From positions 1 through 21,696 of the forward strand of contig CAZGKF010000051.1 in the NCBI GenBank assembly GCA_964526475.1: a stretch of DNA of 21,696 nt, in the 5' to 3' direction. Position 1 is the stretch's first letter. Each line of letters begins with the position of its first letter. Below the pieces are notes generated by a model that was not told the DNA's origin, ran no database searches, and worked only from the letters and a program-made list of their open reading frames with translations. The DNA is from CAYVTV01 sp964526475 (lineage in GTDB: Bacteria > Bacteroidota > Bacteroidia > Bacteroidales > GCA-2748055). Of the stretch, positions 8,071 to 16,679 are shown piece after piece. The position numbers and the translations under genes are program-made.

Positions 8071-9060
8071 ATGTCCGTTTTCAGAACCGAAATCAACCCG
8101 GCGCCTTCATCTTATAAGATAAATCATCTCAGCCCATTGCTTTTTATCGGATCCTGTTTTACGGATAATATAGGAATAAAACTTAAAGAACTCCGGTTCA
8201 ATGTATCAATCAATCCAACCGGTATTCTTTACAATCCGGTATCTATAAAAAATTCCCTTGCTTTCCTTTCAGAAGAAAAAGAATATACACTCTCTGATAT
8301 CGGTATGTTTAATGAACTGTATTACTCCTTTGATCACGATACTTCGTTCTCTCATCCTGTGAGTAAAATCTGTCTGGATCAGATTAATACCGGTATTCAT
8401 AAAGGGAATGAGCAGTTAAGGAAAGCTTCATTAATATTCCTTACATTTGGCACATCATGGATCTATATCCATAAAACACAGCAAAGAATTGTTGCTAATT
8501 GTCACAAAATACCTGAAAAAGAATTTGAACGTCGACTCCTCAGCGTAGAAGAGATTGTCAGTGAATTTAGCGGCCTGATCAATAACATCACCCGGGTAAA
8601 TCCTGATGTAAAATTCATCTTCTCTGTAAGTCCTGTGAGACATTGGAAAGATGGAGCTGTAGGAAATCAAATCAGTAAGGCTATACTTATACTTGCAATT
8701 CACAGGCTTATGGAACTTTTTCCTGCTTGTACCGAATATTTCCCTGCCTATGAACTTCTGCTTGATGATCTCAGGGATTACAGATTCTACGATGAAGACC
8801 TTTTACATCCCGGAGCTAACGCAATCTCATACATATGGGATAAATTCTCCTCGCTTTACTTCAACCAGCAAACCTATGAGATCAATTATGCTATTTCCGG
8901 TCTTATTTCTGCAAGAAATCATAAGCCTTTCCATATAGAGACCTTGGCATGGAGATCCTTTATTGCGAAATATCTTAAAAAAACTAAAAACCTGAGAGAG
9001 AAATATCCTTTTCTGAACCTTTCTGACCTGGAAGATTATTTCTCCGGCAAGAAATTATGA
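8071..9060 (+). CDS. GSCFA-family SGNH hydrolase-like protein
   Basis: Protein of 329 aa of the GSCFA family, named for the GSCFT-like motif seen here at residues 27-31 (LLFIGSCFTDNIG). The family is related to GDSL/SGNH esterases: the motif supplies the Ser28 position, TFGTSW and SVSPVRHW resemble the middle blocks, and FYDEDLLHPG carries the Asp/His pair near residues 245-250. No signal peptide is visible, so it is probably cytosolic. The substrate is unknown. It is flanked by divergent yjbQ and the rimP operon leader and appears to be a single-gene unit. No SD or exact promoter box precedes it. Confidence 0.88.
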   Translation: MSVFRTEINPAPSSYKINHLSPLLFIGSCFTDNIGIKLKELRFNVSINPTGILYNPVSIKNSLAFLSEEKEYTLSDIGMFNELYYSFDHDTSFSHPVSKICLDQINTGIHKGNEQLRKASLIFLTFGTSWIYIHKTQQRIVANCHKIPEKEFERRLLSVEEIVSEFSGLINNITRVNPDVKFIFSVSPVRHWKDGAVGNQISKAILILAIHRLMELFPACTEYFPAYELLLDDLRDYRFYDEDLLHPGANAISYIWDKFSSLYFNQQTYEINYAISGLISARNHKPFHIETLAWRSFIAKYLKKTKNLREKYPFLNLSDLEDYFSGKKL

Positions 9061-9218
9061 ATGGTTTTATAAAGGATTTTACCTGGCCGGACCTTGCATA
9101 AGCCGCAAGCTATCCAAATAAGACAGCATGGATCTGCATAAACCAATATCAGAAAGGTTTATTAAAAAAACTGTAAGACTATAAAATCCATCCGGAATAA
9201 ACTTTTATTTATGTAATT

Positions 9219-9249
9219 TTTGAGAAATAAATGATTTTTTTTACCTTTG
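9219..9249 (+). promoter_or_regulatory. rimP-nusA-infB promoter
   Basis: TTTG (9219-9222), 19 bp, then TACCTTTG (9242-9249): both boxes match the Bacteroidota consensus TTTG-N19-21-TAnnTTTG without error, the best promoter in the window. Transcription should begin near 9255-9257, only about 5 nt before the ATG of a short leader ORF and about 60 nt before rimP. Confidence 0.8.
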
Positions 9250-9260
9250 CAGCCAATAAG

Positions 9261-9308
9261 ATGGACGATTTTAAATTTCAGGGGACAGATTGTCCCCTGT
9301 TTTTTTAA
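9261..9308 (+). CDS. 15-codon leader ORF before rimP (candidate)
   Basis: ATG at 9261 opens MDDFKFQGTDCPLFF and closes at TAA 9306-9308. The whole hairpin and T-run of the leader terminator lie inside this frame, so a ribosome translating it would cover the stem. There is no room for an SD because the predicted transcript begins only a few nt upstream, so translation would have to be nearly leaderless. The coding potential could be chance; conservation in relatives would decide. Confidence 0.3.
   Translation: MDDFKFQGTDCPLFF
9279..9306 (+). terminator. intrinsic terminator in rimP operon leader
   Basis: CAGGGGACA (9279-9287), loop GAT, TGTCCCCTG (9291-9299), then seven T (9300-9306): a perfect 9-bp stem directly followed by a T-run. 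It lies between the strong promoter and rimP, not behind a gene, and so would stop most transcripts before the operon unless relieved. This is the geometry of an attenuator. Confidence 0.8.
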
Positions 9309-9317
9309 AATATATTT

Positions 9318-9785
9318 ATGATTGAAAGGGAAAAAATTATTGCATTATTAAGTGAGTATATCGGTAAAACAGATATATTCATTGTAGATGTTTCAATTAT
9401 TCCCGGAAACAGCATCGTTATTATTGCTGATAAACCTGAGGGGATAAGCATAGAGGAATGTGGAGCTATAAACAGATATGTAGTTGAAAAACTTGATAAG
9501 GATATGGAGGATTATGAATTGATGGTATCCAGTCCCGGTATTGGGTCTCCTTTGAAAATTATTCAGCAATATCTGAAAAATAAGGGCAACACCGTTGAGG
9601 TGATAAAGCAAAATGGGGTTAAGATCACAGGTGTACTTAATGAAGTATCAGTTAGTAATATAATTGTTGAGATCATTAAAAAAGTAAAAAAAGAAGGTAA
9701 GAAAAAACCTGAAATAATAAATGAACAGCTTGATATTAAAATGAATGAAATTAAAAGTACAAGGGTTTTGGTTTCTTTTAAATAA
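9318..9785 (+). CDS. rimP: RimP, 30S ribosome maturation factor
   Basis: Factor needed for late assembly of the 30S subunit. The 155 aa product has the N-terminal RimP domain with the pattern IEECGAINRYVVEKLD and the diagnostic YELMVSSPGIGSPL, followed by the small SH3-like C-terminal domain rich in lysine (VKKEGKKKPE). Length is usual for the family. It stands first in rimP-nusA-infB, the order found across bacteria, with 11 nt to nusA. ATG at 9318 lies just 12 nt after the leader T-run; no SD is seen. Confidence 0.93.
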   Translation: MIEREKIIALLSEYIGKTDIFIVDVSIIPGNSIVIIADKPEGISIEECGAINRYVVEKLDKDMEDYELMVSSPGIGSPLKIIQQYLKNKGNTVEVIKQNGVKITGVLNEVSVSNIIVEIIKKVKKEGKKKPEIINEQLDIKMNEIKSTRVLVSFK

Positions 9786-9796
9786 ATAGAAGAAAA

Positions 9797-11035
9797 ATGG
9801 AAAATGTAAATCTGACTGACACCTTTTCTGAGTTTAAAGAACTTAAAAGTATTGACAGGGTAACCATGATGAGTGTTCTGGAAGACGTTTTCAGGGGGAT
9901 GCTTATAAAAAAGTATGGGACAGACGAGAATTTTGATATTATTATCAACATTGACAAAGGAGACTTTGAGATATGGCATAATCGTGAAGTCGTGGAAAAC
10001 GGCATGGTGGAAGATCCGAACATTCAGATCTCCTTAAGTGAAGCCAAATTGATAGATGAGGATTATGAGGTTGGAGAAGAAGTAACTGATGAGGTTAAAC
10101 TTGAAAGTTTCGGAAGGCGTGCAATACTTACTTTACGTCAAAATCTTACTTCGCGCATTCTTGACCTTGAAAAGAACAATGTATACAATAAATACAAGGA
10201 TAGGATTGGGGATATAATTACAGGTGAAGTTTATCAGGTATGGAAACGTGAAATACTCGTTCTGGATGACGAAGGGAACGAACTCATTATACCAAAAAAT
10301 GAACAGATCCCTACCGATTTTTTCAGAAAGGGTGATGCTATACGGGCAGTGGTTATTAAAGTAGAGATGAGAAATAACAATCCCTTTATAATTTTATCAA
10401 GAACAAGTCCTATATTTCTTGAAAGGCTTTTTGAACTTGAAGTTCCGGAAATATTCGACGGACTCATCACCATTAAAAAAATTGTAAGGGTACCTGGAGA
10501 AAGAGCCAAGGTAGCTGTAGAATCTTATGATGAGCGAATAGACCCTGTTGGGGCTTGCGTTGGAATGAAAGGTTCACGTATACACGGAATAGTAAGGGAA
10601 CTCAGAAATGAAAATATAGATGTAATTAATTTTACCAGTAATGTTGTCCTTTTCATTCAAAGGGCATTAAGCCCTGCTAAAGTAAGTAATATTAAACTAT
10701 TTGAACCTGATAAACGCGCTGAGGTTTACCTTGAACCAAAAGAAGTTTCCCTGGCAATTGGAAAAGGCGGCTTAAATATTAAACTTGCAAGCCAGTTGAC
10801 AGATTATGAAATTGATGTTTACAGGGAAAGCGGAGTTGAAGATGATGAAGATGTAAATCTTGATGAATTTGCAGATGAAATCGAAAGCTGGGTTATAGAT
10901 GAATTGAAAGCAATTGGTTGTGATACTGCCAAATCGGTTCTGGAGTTATCATTAGAAGAATTGACAAACAGAACTGACCTGGAAGAGGGTACTATTAAGG
11001 AAGTAATTAAAGTTTTAAAAGATGAATTTGATTAA
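9797..11035 (+). CDS. nusA: NusA, transcription termination/antitermination factor
   Basis: RNA polymerase-bound factor that promotes pausing and intrinsic termination and joins antitermination complexes. The 412 aa product shows the N-terminal polymerase-binding domain (about 1-125), an S1 domain (about 135-205, with IGDIITGEVYQVW), KH1 with VGACVGMKGSRI (251-261) and KH2 with AIGKGGLNIKLASQL (320-334). A short C-terminal region (about 355-412) is helix-hairpin-like and acidic. No long AR1-AR2 tail as in enterobacteria. The operon leader contains an intrinsic terminator, the kind of site NusA acts on, which suggests possible self-control (inference). Confidence 0.96.
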   Translation: MENVNLTDTFSEFKELKSIDRVTMMSVLEDVFRGMLIKKYGTDENFDIIINIDKGDFEIWHNREVVENGMVEDPNIQISLSEAKLIDEDYEVGEEVTDEVKLESFGRRAILTLRQNLTSRILDLEKNNVYNKYKDRIGDIITGEVYQVWKREILVLDDEGNELIIPKNEQIPTDFFRKGDAIRAVVIKVEMRNNNPFIILSRTSPIFLERLFELEVPEIFDGLITIKKIVRVPGERAKVAVESYDERIDPVGACVGMKGSRIHGIVRELRNENIDVINFTSNVVLFIQRALSPAKVSNIKLFEPDKRAEVYLEPKEVSLAIGKGGLNIKLASQLTDYEIDVYRESGVEDDEDVNLDEFADEIESWVIDELKAIGCDTAKSVLELSLEELTNRTDLEEGTIKEVIKVLKDEFD

Positions 11036-11092
11036 TCTCAGGCAGATGTATTAATTTTCTTTCCTGAGTAATATACGGAGACTATACAAAGT

Positions 11093-14020
11093 ATGATTGA
11101 AAACAAAGCCATAAGGTTAAGTAAGATCGCACGTGAATATAATGTGGGGATTTCCACCATTGTGGATTTCCTGCATAAAAAAGGACATAGTATTGATCCC
11201 AATCCAAATACCAAGATTGCACCTGAATTATGTGATCTGGTTACCCAGGAATACAGTTCAGACTTTAACGAGAAAAAAAAATCTGAAAGTTTCAGTTTAA
11301 AAAATCTTCGTGAAAAAAAGGAAACTCTTTCTCTGGAAGATGTAGAGAACATTCCTGAACCTGAGGAGGAAGAAGAACTTCTTATAAAGGATTCCTCTTC
11401 ACAGGTTGCTGCTCATGTAAAAATCGAATCTCAGGAAGAAGAAAAACCTGATACAGATGTTAAGTTTAAGGTAATCGGTAAGGTTGATCTGGATACAGTT
11501 AAAGGTAAAAAGAAAAAGATATCCAAATCTCCTCCGGAACCTGCGTCTGAAGAAAAAAAAGATGCTCCGGTCAGCAAAGAAAAGACCGATGAAAATGTTA
11601 AAGAAACTACAGAGGATGAACTAAAAACTGTCGGGAAAACAGACCCTGATAAAATAGGAAGCCCCCAGGTTAGTGCTAAAGAGAAAATAGAAGCCACTGT
11701 AAAAACCGAACCTGATAAAACAAAATCTGACCCCCAGGTTGAAAAAGAAGTGACCACAGCAACTCCATCTCTGAAACATGAAAAACCTGTTGAAGAGATA
11801 ATTGATATAGATGATGAGGAAGGATTTGACGATGAAGCAATATCTTATAAAATTGAAGAAGATTTAATCCCAACCAAAATAAATAAACTACAGGGACCTG
11901 TAGTTGTTGGCAGAATAGATCTGCCTGTAGAAAAGGAATACCAGCGTAAACCGGTTGCATCCAGCCAGGAATCCCTTATTTCAGACAGGAAAAGAAAACG
12001 GAGGAGAATTAAAAAGGATACAGAAAGAGTTGATTTAAAGGAAGATAAGGCCATAAAACCAGGTTTAGGGAAAAAGGATCTTCAAAAAAAGAAGAAAAAG
12101 AAACTTCACCGGCCGGAAGTAAATGAAGAGGATGTTCAAAAACAGATAAAGGATACTCTCGCAAAACTCACTGGTAAAGGAAAATCAAAGGGATCAAAAT
12201 ATCGTAGGGAAAAGCGCGATGCAGTTCAGCAGAGACAACAGGAAGAATTCGACAGACATGAAGATGAAAAAAATATCCTGAGAATTACTGAGTTTGTTTC
12301 CGTTAATGAGCTCGCCAACATGATGAATGTCCCTGTTAACCAAATCATACAAGTGTGTATGACACTTGGCCTTATGGTCTCTATAAATCAACGTCTTGAT
12401 GCAGAAACTCTTTCTATTGTAGCGGATGAATTTAACTATAAGGTTGTATTTATAAGTGCAGAACTATCGGATGAAGATATGGATGAAGAAGATGATCCGG
12501 AAGATCTTTTGCCAAGATATCCCATAGTAACAGTAATGGGACACGTCGACCATGGTAAAACCAAACTTCTGGATTACATCCGGAAAACCAATGTTATTGA
12601 TGATGAAGCCGGCGGTATCACTCAACATATTGGTGCTTACAGTGTAAAATTAGATACAGGGAAGAAAATAACCTTTCTCGACACCCCCGGCCACGAAGCT
12701 TTTACCGCAATGAGGGCAAGAGGGGCACAAATAACCGATGTTGCCATTATTGTTATTGCTGCAGATGATGGGATAATGCCGCAGACTGTGGAAGCCATCA
12801 ATCATGCTCAGGCAGCCAACGTTCCTATTGTTTTTGCTTTAAACAAGATCGACAAGCCATCAGCAAATCCTGAAAAAATAAAAGAAGAACTTGCAAATAT
12901 GAATTTCCTTGTTGAAGACTGGGGAGGAAAATATCAATCGCAGGAAATATCAGCCATTAATGGAAAGAATATCGATCTTTTACTCGAAAAAGTATTACTT
13001 GAAGCTGAACTTCTTGAATTAAAAGCCAATCCATCACGCCAGGCTATTGGCACTGTCATTGAATCATCTCTTGACAAAGGTCGCGGTTATCTTACTACCC
13101 TTCTTGTTGAGACGGGAACATTGCAAATGGGAGATGTAATACTGGCAGGTTCATATTATGGTCATGTTAAGGCTATGTTTAATGAAAGAGGAAATAAAAT
13201 AACCGAAGCTGCCCCATCAGCCCCGGTACTTGTACTTGGTTTGAATGGAGCGCCCCAGGCAGGCGACAGGTTTAAAGTGATGAATTCCGACAAAGAAGCA
13301 AAAGAAATTGCAAATAAACGGGAACAGCTACAAAGAGAACAGGTTCTCAGGACTAAAAAACATATTACACTTGATGAAATAGGGCGTAGAATTGCTATCG
13401 GAAACTTCAGGGAACTTAATGTCATTGTAAAAGGTGATGTGGATGGTTCTGTTGAGGCTTTAGGTGATTCCTTGCTTAAACTGTCAAATGAAGAAATACA
13501 GGTTTCTATCATTCATAAAGCAGTAGGACAAATATCAGAATCCGATATCCTTCTGGCTGCTGCTTCCAATGCTATTGTGATCGGATTTCAGGTAAGACCT
13601 TCATTGAGTGCAAGGAGACTTGCCGAGAAAGAGCAGATAGAGATCCGTTTATATTCTATTATTTATGATGCAATTGAAGAGATCAAAGCTGCGATGGAAG
13701 GGATGCTCTCACCAGAGATAAAAGAGGAAATTACAGCGACTCTCGAAGTAATTGAAACTTTTAAGGTTACGAAAGTCGGAACAATTTCCGGATGCATTGT
13801 AAGAGAAGGGAAAGTTAGCCGCAACAGCAAAATTCGGGTTATTCGCGATGGGATTGTTGTGTACACCGGAGATCTGGGGTCCCTCAAACGCTTCAAGGAC
13901 GATGTTAAAGAAGTAACCAGTGGTTTGGAGTGCGGATTAAATATTGCAAACTTTAATGATATTAAAGTGGGTGATATTCTTGAAGCATTCAGAGAATTTG
14001 AGGTCAAAAAGAAACTTTGA
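11093..14020 (+). CDS. infB: IF2, translation initiation factor
   Basis: GTPase that brings fMet-tRNA to the 30S subunit and promotes subunit joining. The 975 aa include an N-terminal IF2_N module (IRLSKIAREYNVG), a long charged Lys/Glu-rich linker (about 60-390), a second IF2_N-like module (about 395-450), then the G domain: G1 GHVDHGKT (483-490), G3 DTPGH (530-534), G4 NKID (584-587), followed by domains II-IV. Length fits the phylum's long IF2. The linker holds an imperfect repeat (PDK...PQV, nt 11641-11670 and 11701-11740). A gap of 57 nt separates it from nusA, with only a weak 6-bp inverted repeat (11037-11042/11063-11068). Transcription ends at the bidirectional terminator at 14059-14093. 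Confidence 0.96.
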   Translation: MIENKAIRLSKIAREYNVGISTIVDFLHKKGHSIDPNPNTKIAPELCDLVTQEYSSDFNEKKKSESFSLKNLREKKETLSLEDVENIPEPEEEEELLIKDSSSQVAAHVKIESQEEEKPDTDVKFKVIGKVDLDTVKGKKKKISKSPPEPASEEKKDAPVSKEKTDENVKETTEDELKTVGKTDPDKIGSPQVSAKEKIEATVKTEPDKTKSDPQVEKEVTTATPSLKHEKPVEEIIDIDDEEGFDDEAISYKIEEDLIPTKINKLQGPVVVGRIDLPVEKEYQRKPVASSQESLISDRKRKRRRIKKDTERVDLKEDKAIKPGLGKKDLQKKKKKKLHRPEVNEEDVQKQIKDTLAKLTGKGKSKGSKYRREKRDAVQQRQQEEFDRHEDEKNILRITEFVSVNELANMMNVPVNQIIQVCMTLGLMVSINQRLDAETLSIVADEFNYKVVFISAELSDEDMDEEDDPEDLLPRYPIVTVMGHVDHGKTKLLDYIRKTNVIDDEAGGITQHIGAYSVKLDTGKKITFLDTPGHEAFTAMRARGAQITDVAIIVIAADDGIMPQTVEAINHAQAANVPIVFALNKIDKPSANPEKIKEELANMNFLVEDWGGKYQSQEISAINGKNIDLLLEKVLLEAELLELKANPSRQAIGTVIESSLDKGRGYLTTLLVETGTLQMGDVILAGSYYGHVKAMFNERGNKITEAAPSAPVLVLGLNGAPQAGDRFKVMNSDKEAKEIANKREQLQREQVLRTKKHITLDEIGRRIAIGNFRELNVIVKGDVDGSVEALGDSLLKLSNEEIQVSIIHKAVGQISESDILLAAASNAIVIGFQVRPSLSARRLAEKEQIEIRLYSIIYDAIEEIKAAMEGMLSPEIKEEITATLEVIETFKVTKVGTISGCIVREGKVSRNSKIRVIRDGIVVYTGDLGSLKRFKDDVKEVTSGLECGLNIANFNDIKVGDILEAFREFEVKKKL

Positions 14021-14058
14021 TAAATCAGCATCTCCTCCCCTGATCTCAGATAAAAAAT

Positions 14059-14093
14059 AAAAAAACCGTTCCAGAAAGTGAAACGGTTTTTTT
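14059..14093. terminator. bidirectional terminator between infB and groEL
   Basis: AAAAAAACCGTT (14059-14070) pairs perfectly with AACGGTTTTTTT (14082-14093) around an 11-nt loop. The A-run and T-run make it functional in both directions, serving convergent infB (plus) and groEL (minus). Confidence 0.88.
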
Positions 14094-14117
14094 ATTTAAA
14101 CAGATTTGAGGGAAATT

Positions 14118-15758
14118 TTACATCATTCCTCCCATTCCTCCCATTCCTCCATGACCTCCCGGAGGCATTTGGGGTTCTTTTTCAGGAATATCTGATAATA
14201 CACATTCAGTTGTCAATAACATCCCTGCTATGGATGCAGCATTTTCAAGAGCAATACGTGCAACCTTCGTGGGATCAATCACGCCTGTTTCAAAGAAGTT
14301 CTCGTATTTCTCGGTTCTGGCGTTGTAACCATAATCCCCTTTGCCTTCCTTTACTTTCTGTGTTACTATAGCTCCATCAAGTCCGGAGTTTTCAACAATC
14401 TGACGAAGAGGTTCTTCAAGAGCCCTTTTAACTATAGCTATACCAGTTGTTTCATCTTCATTTGCACCCTTAAGATTTTCAACAACCTTAATTGCTCTGA
14501 TATAAGCTACACCTCCACCAGGAATAATCCCCTCTTCAACTGCCGCTCTGGTTGCACTCAATGCATCTTCAAAACGATATTTCTTCTCTTTCATTTCCAT
14601 CTCACTCGCAGCACCTACATAAATAACTGCTACTCCCCCAGCCAGTTTGGCAAGCCTTTCCTGTAATTTCTCCCTGTCATAATCAGAGCTTGTAGTTTCA
14701 ATCTGTTTCTTAATCTGACCAACTCTAGCATCTATATACTTCTTCTCACCGGCACCGTTTACAATAGTGGTGTTATCCTTATCAACTGTAACTTTCTCAG
14801 CACGTCCCAGCATTTCTAGTTCAGCACCCTCAAGTTTCAGTCCCTTTTCTTCTGAAATCACAGTACCACCGGTAAGTATAGCAATATCCTCCAACATTTC
14901 TTTTCTTCTGTCACCAAATCCCGGAGCTTTAACAGCAGCTATACGTAAAGATCCTCTGAGTTTATTTACCACAAGTGTAGCAAGAGCCTCACCGTCAACA
15001 TCTTCAGAGATAATAAGCAAAGGTTTTCCAGTATTAACAGCTTTCTCAAGAATTGGAAGTAAGTCTTTCATGGTAGAAAGCTTCTTATCGTAGATGAGAA
15101 TATAAGGATTCTCAAGAACAGCTTCCATTTTATCAGTATCAGTAACAAAATAAGGTGAAATGTATCCGCGGTCGAATTGCATTCCTTCAACTACCTCAAC
15201 AGTAGTATCAGAAGTTTTAGCTTCTTCCACTGTAATTACACCTTCCTTTTTTACTTTCGACATTGCCTCTGCAATAAGCGCACCTATAGCTGATTCATCA
15301 TTTGCGGAAATAGTTGCAACTTGTTCAATTTTAGTATTATCATCACCTATCTCTCTTGACTGTGCTTTTAGATCTGCAATCACTTTAGCAACAGCTTTAT
15401 CTATTCCTCTTTTAAGATCCATAGGATTCGCTCCAGCTGTAACATTTTTCAAACCCACAGATACAATTGATTGAGCAAGTACTGTAGCAGTAGTTGTTCC
15501 GTCACCGGCATCATCATTGGTCTTGGATGCTACTTCCTTTACCATCTGAGCTCCTATGTTCTCAAAAGGTTCAGTTAACTCAATTTCTTTAGCAACGGTA
15601 ACACCATCTTTTGTAATTGAAGGAGCACCAAACTTTTTCTCAATAATAACATTCCTTCCTTTGGGACCAAGGGTCACCTTTACAGCATTTGACAAAGCGT
15701 CAACGCCTTTTTTAAGCTTATCACGAGCTTCAATATTAAATTTGATTTCTTTTGCCAT
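14118..15758 (-). CDS. groEL: GroEL chaperonin
   Basis: 60-kDa chaperonin that folds proteins in an ATP-driven double ring with GroES. The 546 aa product matches family length. Seen: the N-terminal VKVTLGPKGRNV, DGVTVAKEIEL, the ATPase motif GDGTTTATVLAQ, SGLDGA near the C-terminus, and the Gly-Gly-Met tail (GGMGGMGGMM). It is preceded by groES, 25 nt upstream on the minus strand, and ends at a bidirectional terminator. Only one groEL is in the window. Confidence 0.98.
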   Translation of the reverse strand: MAKEIKFNIEARDKLKKGVDALSNAVKVTLGPKGRNVIIEKKFGAPSITKDGVTVAKEIELTEPFENIGAQMVKEVASKTNDDAGDGTTTATVLAQSIVSVGLKNVTAGANPMDLKRGIDKAVAKVIADLKAQSREIGDDNTKIEQVATISANDESAIGALIAEAMSKVKKEGVITVEEAKTSDTTVEVVEGMQFDRGYISPYFVTDTDKMEAVLENPYILIYDKKLSTMKDLLPILEKAVNTGKPLLIISEDVDGEALATLVVNKLRGSLRIAAVKAPGFGDRRKEMLEDIAILTGGTVISEEKGLKLEGAELEMLGRAEKVTVDKDNTTIVNGAGEKKYIDARVGQIKKQIETTSSDYDREKLQERLAKLAGGVAVIYVGAASEMEMKEKKYRFEDALSATRAAVEEGIIPGGGVAYIRAIKVVENLKGANEDETTGIAIVKRALEEPLRQIVENSGLDGAIVTQKVKEGKGDYGYNARTEKYENFFETGVIDPTKVARIALENAASIAGMLLTTECVLSDIPEKEPQMPPGGHGGMGGMGGMM

Positions 15759-15783
15759 TTTATGATAGATTTAATTGTTATTT

Positions 15784-16062
15784 TTAAATTACTGCAAGGA
15801 CATCAGATTGTTTCATTATCAGATAATCCAATCCGTCAATAGATATTTCAGTACCGGCATATTTGCCGTATAACACAACATCACCTGACTTAACTTCCAT
15901 TTTCTCTTCACTTGTTCCAGGTCCAACTGCAATGATAGTTCCTTTTTGGGGTTTTTCTTTTGCGGTATCAGGAATGATAATACCACTTGCTGTCTTTTGC
16001 TCTGCTTCCATGGGCATGATCAGTACTCTGTCGGCCAATGGTTTGATCTTTATATCTGCCAT
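15784..16062 (-). CDS. groES: GroES co-chaperonin
   Basis: 10-kDa cap of the GroEL folding chamber. The 92 aa show IKPLADRVLIMPMEAE at the start, then the mobile loop ending in ASGIIIPDTAKEKPQKG, and the conserved VLYGKYAGTEI. It is first in groES-groEL. No CIRCE repeat (TTAGCACTC-N9-GAGTGCTAA) is found in 16063-16341, so HrcA-type control is not indicated. The start lacks an SD. Confidence 0.97.
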   Translation of the reverse strand: MADIKIKPLADRVLIMPMEAEQKTASGIIIPDTAKEKPQKGTIIAVGPGTSEEKMEVKSGDVVLYGKYAGTEISIDGLDYLIMKQSDVLAVI

Positions 16063-16125
16063 TTCTTAAGGTGTTTATTGGTTTAACATATTATTAATTC
16101 GCTCTTCACTTTTCATAATTCATGC

Positions 16126-16133
16126 CAAAGACA
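16126..16133 (-). promoter_or_regulatory. possible groES promoter (-7 box, one mismatch)
   Basis: The minus strand reads TGTCTTTG, one base off TAnnTTTG, with a poor -33 (TCTG, 18 bp away). It is the nearest candidate in the groES upstream region and would give a leader of about 57 nt. The rest of 16063-16263 is AT-rich with no other structure seen. Confidence 0.25.
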
Positions 16134-16263
16134 AGTATATCCTGATAATGACAGAAAACTGACATATTTAAACAAAATCCAAAAACAGAGAGTTTTCTAT
16201 TTTATCAGAAAAATATTGAATAATATGTTAGTAATCATCCATTTAAAAAGAATTACAGATAAT

Positions 16264-16302
16264 AAAAAATGAGTGTCAGGTAGTGACAACCTGACACTCA
16301 TT
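16264..16302 (-). terminator. terminator after secG
   Basis: AATGAGTGTCAGG (16268-16280) and CCTGACACTCATT (16290-16302) form a perfect 13-bp stem with a 9-nt loop. On the minus strand it is followed by a T-run (complement of 16264-16269). It ends the unit that begins with the sigma54 activator and separates it from groES. Confidence 0.85.
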
Positions 16303-16341
16303 ATATAAAAAATATTGTAAATAAAGCTTAGGTATCAATAA

Positions 16342-16671
16342 TTACTCCTCTTCCGGCTCCTGGGGAAGGGTAATTGTAGTTTCCCCCGGGCTGGTAAGTA
16401 AGTTTGAATCAAATTGTCCTTCAATACGTGCTCTTTCATCAACTTCAGCTTTTGGAAGGCTTATTGTTGAAAGAATACTGAAAACTAAAAGACAAGCCGC
16501 AAGAGTCCAGGTTGCTTTTTCAAGAAAATCACCTGTTTTTCTAACTCCCATGAATTGATTTGAAGAAGCAAAATTTGAAGCAAGTCCCCCTCCTTTTGAG
16601 TTCTGAACCAAAACAATCAGAATCAACAAAAGACAGGTTATAATAATGAGAATCATAAATACTACACTCAT
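16342..16671 (-). CDS. secG: SecG, preprotein translocase subunit
   Basis: Small membrane subunit of the SecYEG export channel. The 109 aa product has two membrane segments (about 3-22 and 52-72) joined by the diagnostic loop VQNSKGGGLASNFASSNQ. After the second segment is an acidic tail of about 35 residues ending in PQEPEEE, longer than in compact SecG proteins. It is the last gene of the minus-strand unit, 8 nt after the TPR gene, and is followed by a strong terminator. Confidence 0.94.
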   Translation of the reverse strand: MSVVFMILIIITCLLLILIVLVQNSKGGGLASNFASSNQFMGVRKTGDFLEKATWTLAACLLVFSILSTISLPKAEVDERARIEGQFDSNLLTSPGETTITLPQEPEEE

Positions 16672-16679
16672 GATATTTT

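Noticed and set aside
9073..9190. GGATTTTA/TAAAATCC distant inverted repeat after the GSCFA gene
   Set aside because: Eight AT-rich base pairs more than 100 nt apart; likely chance.
11037..11068. CTCAGG/CCTGAG inverted repeat between nusA and infB as a terminator
   Set aside because: Only 6 bp with a 20-nt loop and no T-run; too weak to call.
16063..16341. CIRCE/HrcA operator upstream of groES
   Set aside because: The only strong inverted repeat here (16268-16302) has a different sequence, a T-run on the minus strand and terminator geometry behind secG.
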